Shown here in pieces: positions 44,959-53,285 of a stretch of 64,000 nucleotides of DNA (the stretch's first letter is position 1; every line of letters starts with the position of its first letter). The notes under the pieces are model-generated. The model saw only the letters and a program-made list of their open reading frames with translations, was not told the origin of the DNA and ran no database searches. The stretch is from NCBI RefSeq assembly GCF_015207605.1, contig NZ_JADEWO010000006.1:1-64000 (forward strand), read 5' to 3'. The translations under genes were made by a program, and so were the position numbers. Source of the stretch: Oculatella sp. LEGE 06141. Lineage in GTDB: Bacteria; Cyanobacteriota; Cyanobacteriia; Elainellales; Elainellaceae.

Positions 44959-45801
44959 CTAGCCATCGTCTCGCAGCGCGTGGATTATCTCGCGCTTGAT
45001 GTCCACAAATTCGGGCGACAGTTTAATTTCCAGATCCCGATCGAGCGGCAGGTTAATGGGCGCTTCAAGTTTGATCCGTCCGGGGCTGCGGCTCATCACA
45101 TAAACCCGCTGCGAGACGAAGATCGCTTCTTCCACATCATGGGTAATCATCATGACGCTAACGTGGGTTTGCTCCCACAGCTTTAGCAAAAACTGCTGCA
45201 TCTGCTCTTTGGTTTGAGCATCCAATGCGCCAAATGGTTCATCCATCAGCAGCACTTCTGGTTCGTTAGCCAGGGCACGGGCGATCGCCACCCGTTGCTT
45301 CATTCCACCCGATAACTGCTTGGGGTACGCCTTGGAAAATGGAGTTAACCCAACCACATCCAGATAGTAGGACACCCGCTCCCGAATTTCGTTTCGCCGC
45401 ATCTTGCGTAGCTTTAACCCAAAGGCAATATTGTTGGCGACCGTCAACCACGGGTAGAGGGTGTAGCCCTGAAACACCATGCCTCGATCCGATCCTGGCC
45501 CCTGTACCGCCTGCCCATCCACCAACACCTGCCCTGCGGATGGCGTTTCTAACCCAGCCGCAATATTTAGCAGTGTGGATTTGCCACAGCCCGACGCGCC
45601 CACCAGGCAGATAAACTCACCGGGATGCAATTGCAGGTTAATGTTCTGCAACACCATCAGCGGCTTGTTTTGAACTTGAAACGATTTAAAGACGCCGCAA
45701 ATTTCCATTTTTGGCGGTACCGATGCAGAGGAGCCATCGGGTCTGGTTAATGTCTGGTGCTGTGGTCGCCGCATCTCGTTAGATGTTTGGGCGTCAAGCA
45801 T
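44959..45801 (-). CDS. ABC transporter ATP-binding protein, nitrate/taurine/sulfonate (SsuB/TauB) type
   Basis: 280 residues. Walker A GASGCGKST, Q-loop MVFQGYTLYPWLT, signature LSGGMKQRVAIARA, Walker B VLLMDEPFGALD, and H-switch MITHDVEEAIF are all intact. PWLTVANNIAFGL is typical of the SsuB/TauB/NrtD family. It is divergent from the creatininase gene; the matching permease is 2.6 kb away on the other strand. No substrate-binding protein is present, so it must come from elsewhere or be lost. First ~25 residues may be over-long. Confidence 0.9.
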   Translation of the reverse strand: MLDAQTSNEMRRPQHQTLTRPDGSSASVPPKMEICGVFKSFQVQNKPLMVLQNINLQLHPGEFICLVGASGCGKSTLLNIAAGLETPSAGQVLVDGQAVQGPGSDRGMVFQGYTLYPWLTVANNIAFGLKLRKMRRNEIRERVSYYLDVVGLTPFSKAYPKQLSGGMKQRVAIARALANEPEVLLMDEPFGALDAQTKEQMQQFLLKLWEQTHVSVMMITHDVEEAIFVSQRVYVMSRSPGRIKLEAPINLPLDRDLEIKLSPEFVDIKREIIHALRDDG

Positions 45802-45968
45802 ACGCTAATCCTCGGAATTTGACGGGGTTGGGCTGATCCTAATTATTCAGTTAAACCGATTACTTTAAGCAGAAATGTTAAACGAAATACAGTCTAACCC
45901 GATTGAATGCGATCGCCTCAGAACAACTCCAATCCTTCACATAGACTGACTCTGCGCTGGGGAAACCC

Positions 45969-45982
45969 GTATAACCAAATAC
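45969..45982. promoter_or_regulatory. NtcA-type binding site
   Basis: GTATAACCAAATAC is a perfect GTA-N8-TAC. The -10-like TAGACT (or TATAGA) starts 20-21 bp after it, close to the 22-24-bp spacing of class II NtcA promoters, giving a transcription start near 46015. The palindromic site lies between the creatininase and ABC ATPase genes. Confidence 0.65.
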
Positions 45983-46001
45983 AAAAAAAAGCCTGTAGCG
46001 C

Positions 46002-46009
46002 TATAGACT
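46002..46009 (+). promoter_or_regulatory. -10 element for the creatininase gene
   Basis: CTATAGACT contains TATAGA and TAGACT, both 4 of 6 to TATAAT, positioned for NtcA activation. Fifty-odd bases of leader precede the ATG. Confidence 0.5.
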
Positions 46010-46067
46010 AAGCGATGATTCCTTAACAAAAACCAAACGCTAGCCGTGATTATTCAGGCGTAACCCA

Positions 46068-46844
46068 ATGGCAACATCCGATCAGCCTGTTCTCTGGGAG
46101 GAACTGACCTGGGAGCAGATCACCGCCTTGCAAACCAGCGGCATGGATATGGTGATTCTGCCCATCGGTGCAACAGAGCAACACGCGTTGCATTTACCTG
46201 TCGGTGTCGATACTTTCTCTGCGACTGCCGTTGCCCGTGGTGTCTCTGCAAAAACGGGAATTCCGGTATTGCCGCCCCTGCCTTACGGATGTTCGTTGGG
46301 TCACTCCAAACAGTGGGCTGGAACAATTTCCCTGCGCCCCGAAACGCTGGCTACGCTAATCCTGGAAATTGCCGAATGGGTCGTTAGCGCTGGCTTTGGA
46401 CGAATGCTGCTGCTGAATGGGCATGTCACCAACTGGGCACCGCTCCGCTGTGGATTAGAAAACGTGCGCCACCAGTATCCAACGTTGCGAATTGCGTTGC
46501 GCTCGATCTGGGAAATTTCGCCCAAGGTGCATGAGTTTTATCATCACGATGCGGCTAACTTTCATGCTAACTGTGCTGAAACCTCCGTTATGCTTACCCT
46601 GCGGCCTGATCTGGTGCAACTGGATAAGGCGGTTGATGAACCCGATCGCTCGGCAGGTTGCTTTTTTGCCTATACCGTCAACAAAGAAAGCGTCTACGGT
46701 GCGGTGGGCAGTCCAAGCAAGGCCGATCGGGCGTTCGGCCAGCAGATTCTGGACACCTGCATTGACGAGTTGAGCCAACAGTTAATAAAAGCGCTGATTG
46801 AAAAAACGCCGCTCGAAGAAATGCCGCCCCCATCTCTTCCCTAG
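46068..46844 (+). CDS. creatininase-family amidohydrolase
   Basis: 258 residues. GATEQHALHLPVGVDT carries metal ligands Glu37, His39 and Asp48; LNGH has His119 and HANCAETS has His166 and Glu171. The family includes creatinine amidohydrolase, MftE-type and other ring or amide hydrolases, all with two divalent metals. Substrate not predictable. It starts the plus-strand nitrogen cluster and shares a divergent promoter with the ABC ATPase. ATG at 46068 with AACCC before it; no strong RBS. The gene ends 84 bp before the glutamine synthetase ATG. Confidence 0.88.
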   Translation: MATSDQPVLWEELTWEQITALQTSGMDMVILPIGATEQHALHLPVGVDTFSATAVARGVSAKTGIPVLPPLPYGCSLGHSKQWAGTISLRPETLATLILEIAEWVVSAGFGRMLLLNGHVTNWAPLRCGLENVRHQYPTLRIALRSIWEISPKVHEFYHHDAANFHANCAETSVMLTLRPDLVQLDKAVDEPDRSAGCFFAYTVNKESVYGAVGSPSKADRAFGQQILDTCIDELSQQLIKALIEKTPLEEMPPPSLP

Positions 46845-46928
46845 CGCAACGGCGGCATAACTCAATGCCTGGTTGTGTTGTCTCAATTGGCGATCGCTGC
46901 CCCTGTTCCTCCTTATAGTTATTCGCTT

Positions 46929-48287
46929 ATGGAAACCCTCTCTCCCCAACTCCAAACCCTGAAAGACACCCTGGCCGATCAGGGGGTGAAGTATGCCCTG
47001 GCTAGTTTTGTAGATATTCACGGCATGTGCAAAGCCAAAGCAGTGCCGATTGCCCATTTGGGGCAAATGATGCACGGCTCTGAACTCTTCACCGGAGCAG
47101 CATTAGATGGCGTACCCCAGGAGGTGAGTGATGAAGAGGTGGCGGCACATCCCGACCCCAACTCAATGACCATCTTGCCGTGGAATCCTGAGTTTGCCTG
47201 GTTTGCTAGCGACCTTTACCTGAAAGGAAAACCCTTTGATGCCTGCTGTCGCGGCATTCTGAAAACGGTGCTGGCCCAAGCCGCCGAAATGGGATTCATG
47301 TTTAACCTGGGCATTGAAACTGAGTTCTTCATTTTGAAAGAGTCGGAAGATGGGCGCGTTCATCCGGTGAGCGATCGCGACATCCTGGCAAAGCCGTGTT
47401 ACGACCTTCAGGGCTTGCTGGACAACTATGCCTGGGTGGATGAAATTGTAGAGTCCATGAACCGCCTGGGTTGGGATGTGTATTCTTTCGACCATGAAGA
47501 CGGCAACGGACAGTTTGAAACGGATTTTGCCTACTGCGATGCGCTAAAGATGGCCGATCGCCTGACCTTCTTTCGGCTCATGGTGAAAGAAATTGCCAGA
47601 AAATACGGCTACTTTGCCACTTTCATGCCCAAGCCCTTTGCCAACCGCACGGGCAGCGGCGCTCATTACAATATGTCGTTGGCTGATCTGGAAACGGGCG
47701 AGAATCTGTTTGTTGATCCAGACGATGCGCGGCGATGCGGGTTGTCATCACTGGGGTATCAGTTCATTGCCGGAGTATTGCGACACGCTAGCGCTATTTG
47801 TGCCGTAATTGCACCCACGGTCAACAGCTACAAACGCCTCGTAGCCAGGGGCAGTATGTCTGGTTTTACCTGGGCACCCGTTTACGTTTGTTATGGCAAC
47901 AACAACCGCACCAATATGCTGCGAATTCCGCTGGGTGGAGGTCGGGTAGAATGCCGAGCCGCTGATATCTCAACCAATCTCTATTTAGGTGCGGCTATGA
48001 TTTTAGCGGCAGGGTTAGAAGGGATTCGAGAAGGGCTTGATCCAGGGGAACCCCACACTGAAAACATGTACAACTATTCGCTGGAAGAGCTAAACGCGAA
48101 GGGCATTAAGATGTTGCCGCGCACTTTAGGAGAGGCGATCGAGGCGTTTGCTGCCGACCCGCTCAGCAAAGCGGTGATGGGGCCGCTGATGTACGACGCG
48201 TATGTTAACTTCAAAACGCAGGAATGGCAGGAGTATCACAATCACGTTTCCGATTGGGAAATTCAGCGATATCTCAAGTTCTTTTGA
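46929..48287 (+). CDS. GlnT-type glutamine synthetase (gamma-glutamyl-amide synthetase family)
   Basis: 452 residues from the ATG giving METLSPQLQTLKDTL; an upstream TTG adds 18 residues and is less likely. GS fold: GVKYALASFVDIHGMCKAKAVP (N-terminal strand), then ETEFFIL, NGQFETDF, GSGAHYNMSL (active-site loop), and RIPLGGGRVECRAADISTNLYL. It is related to the glutamine-synthetase-like enzymes called GlnT and to gamma-glutamylmethylamide synthetase, and differs from main GlnA. No adenylylation loop is obvious. The neighbours suggest joining glutamate to an amine other than ammonia. Confidence 0.88.
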   Translation: METLSPQLQTLKDTLADQGVKYALASFVDIHGMCKAKAVPIAHLGQMMHGSELFTGAALDGVPQEVSDEEVAAHPDPNSMTILPWNPEFAWFASDLYLKGKPFDACCRGILKTVLAQAAEMGFMFNLGIETEFFILKESEDGRVHPVSDRDILAKPCYDLQGLLDNYAWVDEIVESMNRLGWDVYSFDHEDGNGQFETDFAYCDALKMADRLTFFRLMVKEIARKYGYFATFMPKPFANRTGSGAHYNMSLADLETGENLFVDPDDARRCGLSSLGYQFIAGVLRHASAICAVIAPTVNSYKRLVARGSMSGFTWAPVYVCYGNNNRTNMLRIPLGGGRVECRAADISTNLYLGAAMILAAGLEGIREGLDPGEPHTENMYNYSLEELNAKGIKMLPRTLGEAIEAFAADPLSKAVMGPLMYDAYVNFKTQEWQEYHNHVSDWEIQRYLKFF

Positions 48288-48444
48288 TCGGTTTTTCCAG
48301 TATCTTGTAGCGATCGCTACGAAACGGCTGCAAATCAAAATGGCAGTCTAGGGCAAGTTCGTGCGATTGGTTTGGTCGTCAGCAGGTCACATTCAGTGGA
48401 GGTCTATACGCTCGGTGGCACAATCTAGTATTTCTAACACGGGC

Positions 48445-49275
48445 ATGGCTTTTTCCTCGCCGCCCAAGCGATATCTGAAACCGTCTGTGTTTTGGAGCAT
48501 TCGGCAGGGGTTTCCGCACTGGCTGGCTATTTTATTGTCGGCGATCGCGCTGGCGATTCCGTTAACCGCCTGGGCTGTTTTTAGCTATGCGGGGTTAGTT
48601 ACCCCCATGTTTTTGCCCACGCCAACGTCTGTCTTGCAGTCGGGCATTCAAATGTTCACGCAGGAAGACTTAATTGTGGACGTTTTAGCCAGTTGTGCTC
48701 GCGTGGCGGCTGGGTTTGTCATCGCTGGGTTTGTTGGGGTGCCAATGGGGATTGCTATGGGTACCTTCTACAGTATGGAAAGCCTGTTTGCGCCCATTGT
48801 CGGCACAGTGCGCTACATGCCAGTTATGGCATTTGTCCCGCTGATTGTAATTTGGGTTGGCCTGGGTGAAGATGCCAAAGCGCTCATTATTTTCCTGGGT
48901 GTAGTGCTATACAACGCCATGATGGTGGCTGATGCGGTTAAGTTTATTCCCAACGAAATGATTAATGTGGCGTACACTCTGGGAGCAAATCGGCGGGATG
49001 TGCTGTTTAAAGTGATTTGTCCGGCGGTCTTTCCCAGCGTTTTAGACACATTGAGAGTCAACATTTCTGGCGCGTGGAATTACCTGGTCATTGCCGAATT
49101 GGTGGCGGCCCAAAGCGGATTAGGCTTTAAAATTGTGCAGTCGCAACGGTTTTTGCAAACCGAGAAGGTGCTGTTCTGCATTGCCTTAATTGGTTTGATT
49201 GGGTTGCTAATTGATTATGGATTGAAATGGATTTCGATGCTGCTTACGCCCTGGGCAGACCAAACTCGGAGTTAA
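48445..49275 (+). CDS. ABC transporter permease, SsuC/NrtB type
   Basis: About 276 residues from ATG 48445 (a GTG at 48361 is 28 codons earlier). Six hydrophobic helices. The EAA loop region is AYTLGANRRDVLFKVICPAVFPSVLDTLRVNISGAWNYLVIAELVAAQSGLGF, with the conserved G, as in the nitrate/sulfonate/taurine class. It follows the glutamine synthetase by ~157 bp on the same strand. Pairs with the SsuB-like ATPase at 44959-45801. The periplasmic binding protein is not in the window. Confidence 0.88.
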   Translation: MAFSSPPKRYLKPSVFWSIRQGFPHWLAILLSAIALAIPLTAWAVFSYAGLVTPMFLPTPTSVLQSGIQMFTQEDLIVDVLASCARVAAGFVIAGFVGVPMGIAMGTFYSMESLFAPIVGTVRYMPVMAFVPLIVIWVGLGEDAKALIIFLGVVLYNAMMVADAVKFIPNEMINVAYTLGANRRDVLFKVICPAVFPSVLDTLRVNISGAWNYLVIAELVAAQSGLGFKIVQSQRFLQTEKVLFCIALIGLIGLLIDYGLKWISMLLTPWADQTRS

Positions 49276-49603
49276 AGAAGATTGAGGTTGCAGAGTTGCA
49301 ACAAAACACTAGGTGAGCGAACCAATCAGCTACCATTGGAGTCGCTTACGTAGCTTACATAACGGTACAGTGAGGAGGTACAGGGTTGTACATCCTCATT
49401 TTTTATGGTCAGGCTAAGGAGGGGCGATCGCCTGAAACGACCTAACCGCAGGCAATTGACCTGAACCCACTGTGCCCCTCACCCCCTCAAAACTTAATTT
49501 CCTCCTAATTGCAGATAATCCCTAAGCCTTGGGTGTAATGTGCCGAGATTAGGCAACCTCTATACTGAAACCACATTATTAAATCGCTGTTGGAGGAAAT
49601 GAT
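49276..49603. other. intergenic region upstream of the acidic-protein gene
   Basis: Apart from the terminator this stretch holds a TATACT (49561-49566) 38 bp before the ATG at 49604 and GGAGGAAATGAT as RBS. Nothing else seen. Confidence 0.5.
49371..49404 (+). terminator. terminator of the creatininase-glutamine synthetase-permease unit
   Basis: TGAGGAGGTACA (49371-49382) pairs with TGTACATCCTCA (49387-49398) with one mismatch, then TTTTTT. It is 96 nt after the permease stop. Confidence 0.8.
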
Positions 49604-49993
49604 ATGAGTAATGAGACCTCGCCTAAAAAAACCGATCCCAATCATGATGATTCGGCAGCCCCCGATCAGTACGATCGCGGCATCGTTCCGGCTGAAACCG
49701 CAGCCCGCAAGGAGCGTGAAGGTGGCGAATATAAGCACTCCTTACATGAAGAAAAGGCCGACCCCGATAGTGTTGAAACCACAGGTGGATACACGATCGA
49801 CAAAGAGGGTCTGGCAAATAACTTCGCGGTTGAACCCGAAATGTATATAAACGAGCCAGGTGATTTAAGGCAGGACGAAGACGAAGACGCGGCTGAGCGC
49901 GCTCAAGAAGTGGCAGAAGTGAATGAGACGGATGAAACTGGCAAGTTGACCGATCACGGTGACAAGCGCGGCAAAGGCCCAGGCGTTATTTAA
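49604..49993 (+). CDS. acidic, disordered, hydrophilic protein
   Basis: 129 residues. No hydrophobic core; rich in Asp, Glu, Gly, Lys and Asn, with almost no aromatic residues. DQYDRGIVPAETAARKEREGGEY, EDEDAAERAQEVAEVNETDET and DHGDKRGKGPGV resemble stress-related hydrophilins in composition. A strong GGAGG seven bases before the ATG makes the start firm. Function not recognised; a desiccation or osmotic-stress role is a guess from composition only. It ends in a hairpin shared with the convergent mutY gene. Confidence 0.75.
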   Translation: MSNETSPKKTDPNHDDSAAPDQYDRGIVPAETAARKEREGGEYKHSLHEEKADPDSVETTGGYTIDKEGLANNFAVEPEMYINEPGDLRQDEDEDAAERAQEVAEVNETDETGKLTDHGDKRGKGPGVI

Positions 49994-50047
49994 TCTCTCT
50001 TTCGTCCTGTTTTCAACCGATCGCCTCCTGCCGATAACTGGCATCAG

Positions 50048-50093
50048 CCCGCAGAAACGCAAGTACCGCGTTTCTACGGGCATCTGTTTTTTT
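50048..50093. terminator. bidirectional terminator between the acidic-protein gene and mutY
   Basis: CCCGCAGAAACGC (50048-50060) pairs with GCGTTTCTACGGG (50068-50080), one mismatch, then a TTTTTTT run (50087-50093) on the plus strand. Confidence 0.7.
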
Positions 50094-50095
50094 AT

Positions 50096-51235
50096 TTAGG
50101 GGGATAGGTGTTGGTGTAGTGCGGCAATAATTTGCGTATTGGCTTTGGGAAACGGGTATTGATCTAGCTCTGCCAGCGTCACCCAGCGTACTTCATCGCA
50201 CTCAATCGGGGTGGGTTCACCGCCAACGTGGCGGCAGTGATGCACGTTGAGCGTCACCCGAAAATGAGAATAGGCATGATCGATGGTAATGAGGCGATCG
50301 CCCACTTCAATCTCAATACCCAACTCTTCCAGAATTTCTCGCTGGATACAGGCTTCGACGGTTTCTCCTGGCTCAATTTTGCCACCTGGAAATTCCCAAA
50401 GCCCGCCCAGTAAACCAGACTGGCGGCGGCGATCGATCAAAATCTGGCCGCGATCGTTCCAGATCACACCGACCCCAATCATTTTGTGGGGCACTGGCGA
50501 TCGGTTCTCGGTCAGGGGTAATTCATCTTGCATAGTCAGATGGTAAGCTCGACAGTCGGTTCTCCAGGGACATACCAAACAAGCTGGATTTTTGACGGTG
50601 CAAACCGTGGCACCTAAATCCATCAATGCCTGGTTAAAGTCGCGCGGGTTTTGTGGATCGAGCAGCGCTTCTGACCAGTGCCATAGTGCCTCGATCGCCT
50701 GCTTGGGCGGTACTTGTAAAGCCATCACCCGTGACAACACCCGTTTTACATTACCATCTAATATTGGCAATGGCTGATTGAACGCAGCGCTGAGAATACC
50801 GCCTGCGGTCGTGCGCCCAATTCCCGGTAGAGCCAGTACTGCTTCAAGCTGGTTAGGAAACTGCCCTGCGTGTTGCTGTACGACCACCTGTGCAGCGCGA
50901 TGCAAATTACGGGCACGGGCATAATATCCCAACCCTTCCCACGCTTTAAGCACATGCTGCTGGCTTGCCGTTGCCAGAGCTTCCACGGTAGGAAATTGAG
51001 TGAGCCACCGCTCGTAATAGGGAATCACCGTTTTGACCTGGGTTTGTTGCAGCATGATCTCAGAAACCCAGATGGAATAGGGTTTACGGCTCTGCCGCCA
51101 CGGTAACACTCGCCCCGAATTGCCATACCATTGCAGCAGCGATCGCCGCAGTACCAAAATAGTAGAACTCGGCAGATCAAACAGTTGATCTGCCGAGTGG
51201 GTCGCTTTATCTACAAAATTTCGTTTGCCAGACAC
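50096..51235 (-). CDS. mutY: A/G-specific adenine glycosylase with C-terminal NUDIX domain
   Basis: 379 residues. HhH-GPD motif LPGIGRTTAGGILSAAFNQPLPILDGNVKRVLSR with the catalytic Asp in ILDGNV; the Fe-S cluster Cys residues have C-x6-C-x2-C-x5-C spacing (CTVKNPACLVCPWRTDC). A NUDIX box follows (GGKIEPGETVEACIQREILEELGI). It removes A mispaired with 8-oxoG. The N-terminal ~45 residues before the core are longer than usual. The hypothetical DUF760 gene lies 19 bp upstream on the same strand. Confidence 0.95.
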   Translation of the reverse strand: MSGKRNFVDKATHSADQLFDLPSSTILVLRRSLLQWYGNSGRVLPWRQSRKPYSIWVSEIMLQQTQVKTVIPYYERWLTQFPTVEALATASQQHVLKAWEGLGYYARARNLHRAAQVVVQQHAGQFPNQLEAVLALPGIGRTTAGGILSAAFNQPLPILDGNVKRVLSRVMALQVPPKQAIEALWHWSEALLDPQNPRDFNQALMDLGATVCTVKNPACLVCPWRTDCRAYHLTMQDELPLTENRSPVPHKMIGVGVIWNDRGQILIDRRRQSGLLGGLWEFPGGKIEPGETVEACIQREILEELGIEIEVGDRLITIDHAYSHFRVTLNVHHCRHVGGEPTPIECDEVRWVTLAELDQYPFPKANTQIIAALHQHLSP

Positions 51236-51253
51236 AATACTGCGCTAAGTCAA

Positions 51254-51601
51254 TTACTCGATGGGTTCGGCATCAGAGGAACTGGGTACTGCCTGCCATG
51301 ACTTTTCAAACGCCATTCGCTGCTCTGCCCCGTGCAGAAAGTAACCGCTCATCATAGCAGAGGCCAGCAAACGACCCAGGCTTTCGCGGCTAGTGGTTAC
51401 AGTGACTTCAAAATCGTCAGATGGTAGTCCACCCAGCAATCCGAAAATGTTCCGCTCCATGACCTGTAACACTTCGGCAGAGGTTGGGCGCGATAGTTGG
51501 GCGATCGCCTCTGGACTCATCGACTGCACATATTGCCAGAGAAGATTTTTGCCCGCGTTGCCCTCAAAGAATTCTGAAGTTTGGTTGGATAGGTTATTCA
51601 C
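51254..51601 (-). CDS. DUF760-family cyanobacterial protein
   Basis: 115 residues. LLWQYVQSMSPEAIAQLSRPTSAEVLQVMERNIFGLLGGLPSDDFEVTVTTSRESLGRLLASAMMSGYFLHGAEQRM is the DUF760 core, found in cyanobacteria and chloroplasts, with a conserved MxxGYFLxxAEQRM-type end. Soluble, helical, function unknown in bacteria. It precedes mutY by 18 bp on the same strand, so the two are a likely operon. Confidence 0.85.
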   Translation of the reverse strand: MNNLSNQTSEFFEGNAGKNLLWQYVQSMSPEAIAQLSRPTSAEVLQVMERNIFGLLGGLPSDDFEVTVTTSRESLGRLLASAMMSGYFLHGAEQRMAFEKSWQAVPSSSDAEPIE

Positions 51602-51793
51602 TCGGAAACCTCACTCAGATGCTGTTAATAACTCTTAAACCCAATGTAACAGTCTCGTTTTTAAGCGGCAGTGGGTGGAACCGAACCCGATTTGGCGGAT
51701 ATGCTCACCAAGACGAAACCCTGCAAATTCCTATCGAGCAACGGGCATTCTATGACTACCAATGAGGAACGTGTAGAGAAGCAGGTGTAGAGC

Positions 51794-52123
51794 ATGTCTA
51801 CAATACGTGTGTTTGAGCCAGAGCGCATTTTGAGTTCAGCTAGTGCCAGTGCTCTGATGGAATGGATCGATCGCAACCTTTATTCTGGCGGCAGCAAGCT
51901 ACTGCTGATTGACTTACAAAAGGTATCGTTCATGGACAGCAATGGCCTGGGTGCGTTGATTACAGCACACAACCAGGTGCAGCAAGCAGGAGGGAAACTG
52001 GGTGTGTGCTCTCTGCACGGACAGGCTCAAATGCTGTTTGAGTTGGCCAATATGGAGAAGTTTTTCGCAATTTACGCCAGCCGCAACGAGTTTGAACAAG
52101 CAGTGCTAGAGTCGTCTTTTTAG
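51794..52123 (+). CDS. STAS-domain anti-sigma factor antagonist
   Basis: 109 residues. VSFMDSNGLGALITAHNQVQQAGGKLGVCSL has the SpoIIAA-type phospho-acceptor Ser49 in MDSNG. A single STAS domain, cytoplasmic. It normally partners a serine-kinase anti-sigma factor or PP2C phosphatase, none of which is in the window. ATG 51794 with GTAGAG upstream. Confidence 0.9.
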   Translation: MSTIRVFEPERILSSASASALMEWIDRNLYSGGSKLLLIDLQKVSFMDSNGLGALITAHNQVQQAGGKLGVCSLHGQAQMLFELANMEKFFAIYASRNEFEQAVLESSF

Positions 52124-52213
52124 CCGTTTGAGCCATATACTTCCTGACGCTGCCCTGACTGACGCTGACCTGAGTACGGTACAGCGCAGGTCGTCCCGCT
52201 TACTGGTGGGAGG

Positions 52214-53227
52214 TTAAAAGTGCTGAAAGCCTTTCTGAAGGTTCAGTTGTTCAGAACGGGTTTCTGTACGGTCGGTTAATATCACTTCGTTACCAGCGGC
52301 GATCGTACCCACAATGGCGGCTCCTGTCCCCAACCGCTTCACGACTGCTTCCGCAACTTGTTGTGTCAAACACAGCACCAGTTCAAAATCTTCTCCACCA
52401 TACAGCGCCCACTCTAGCGCTTGCTCAGCAGAAAGCCAGTTGTGGACGGCGGGCAGTGTTGAAATGCGATCGCGATCGAGCCGAGCGCCAACCCCGCTAG
52501 CCCGACACAGTTGCAGCACAGCATCGGCTAAACCGTCGCTGCTGTCCATGCCAGCCACTCGATAGGGAGCAGAGACGGCCTCAAACACCGATTCGAGTAA
52601 GGGAAGCACGTCAAACCGGGGAACAGGACGCTGATGCGCCTGAATGAGCCGTTGCCGCTCGGCTTCCCTGAGCATTAGAGCGCTGGCTGGCTGTAGCAAA
52701 AGCTCTAACCCGGCTCGCGCCACACCATGAACGCCCGTCACCAAAATGGCATCTCCCGGTTGAGCTAGCGAACGGCGAATGGCTCGGTTGGGCAATACTT
52801 GTCCTACAGCGGCGATCGCCACGGTTAACACAGACGAACGGCAAACATCCCCTCCCACGATTGCCGCACCGTAGCGCTGTACGCACTGCGCCATGCCCTC
52901 ATAAAGCTGCTCCAGCCAGGTAACTGATGTTTCTCCTGGCAGGCTCAGGCCGACGGTGATGCCCAACGGTGTCGCTCCCATGGCAGCCAGATCAGATAGG
53001 TTGGCCGCCGCCGCTCGCCAACCCACATCCGCCGCAGAGGTCGTGCGATCGCTAAAATGCACGCCATCGACCAGGACATCAGTGGTCATTACAAGTGCCT
53101 GGTGCGGCTGCACGGTTAGCAATGCCGCATCGTCGCCTACCACATCTGGAGGGCAAAATTGCTGCAACCGAGCCAGTAGACCCTGTTCGCCAATATCCGT
53201 TACGGTGAGGGGCGATCGTTGATTCAC
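52214..53227 (-). CDS. thiL: thiamine-monophosphate kinase
   Basis: 337 residues from the GTG at 53227, which fits ThiL length (~330). A longer frame to 53329 (371 residues) would overlap the upstream gene by 44 bp and add a Ser/Glu/Pro-rich non-conserved stretch. TVTDIGEQGLLARL starts the domain; VVGDDAAL and MTTDVLVDGVHF bind ATP/Mg; MDSSDGLADAV and YGGEDFELVL are further signature motifs. Final step in thiamine diphosphate synthesis. The upstream peptidyl-prolyl isomerase gene is 58 bp away and may be co-transcribed. Confidence 0.92.
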   Translation of the reverse strand: MNQRSPLTVTDIGEQGLLARLQQFCPPDVVGDDAALLTVQPHQALVMTTDVLVDGVHFSDRTTSAADVGWRAAAANLSDLAAMGATPLGITVGLSLPGETSVTWLEQLYEGMAQCVQRYGAAIVGGDVCRSSVLTVAIAAVGQVLPNRAIRRSLAQPGDAILVTGVHGVARAGLELLLQPASALMLREAERQRLIQAHQRPVPRFDVLPLLESVFEAVSAPYRVAGMDSSDGLADAVLQLCRASGVGARLDRDRISTLPAVHNWLSAEQALEWALYGGEDFELVLCLTQQVAEAVVKRLGTGAAIVGTIAAGNEVILTDRTETRSEQLNLQKGFQHF

Positions 53228-53285
53228 GCTATGTTCTTGTTCGCTGTGGCAAATGGGCGATCGCTCGGCTTCGCTTCGGTTTGGT

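Noticed and set aside
45802-46067. Guanidine (ykkC-type) riboswitch upstream of the creatininase gene.
   Set aside because: The conserved loop sequences were not found; a protein (NtcA) site fits better.
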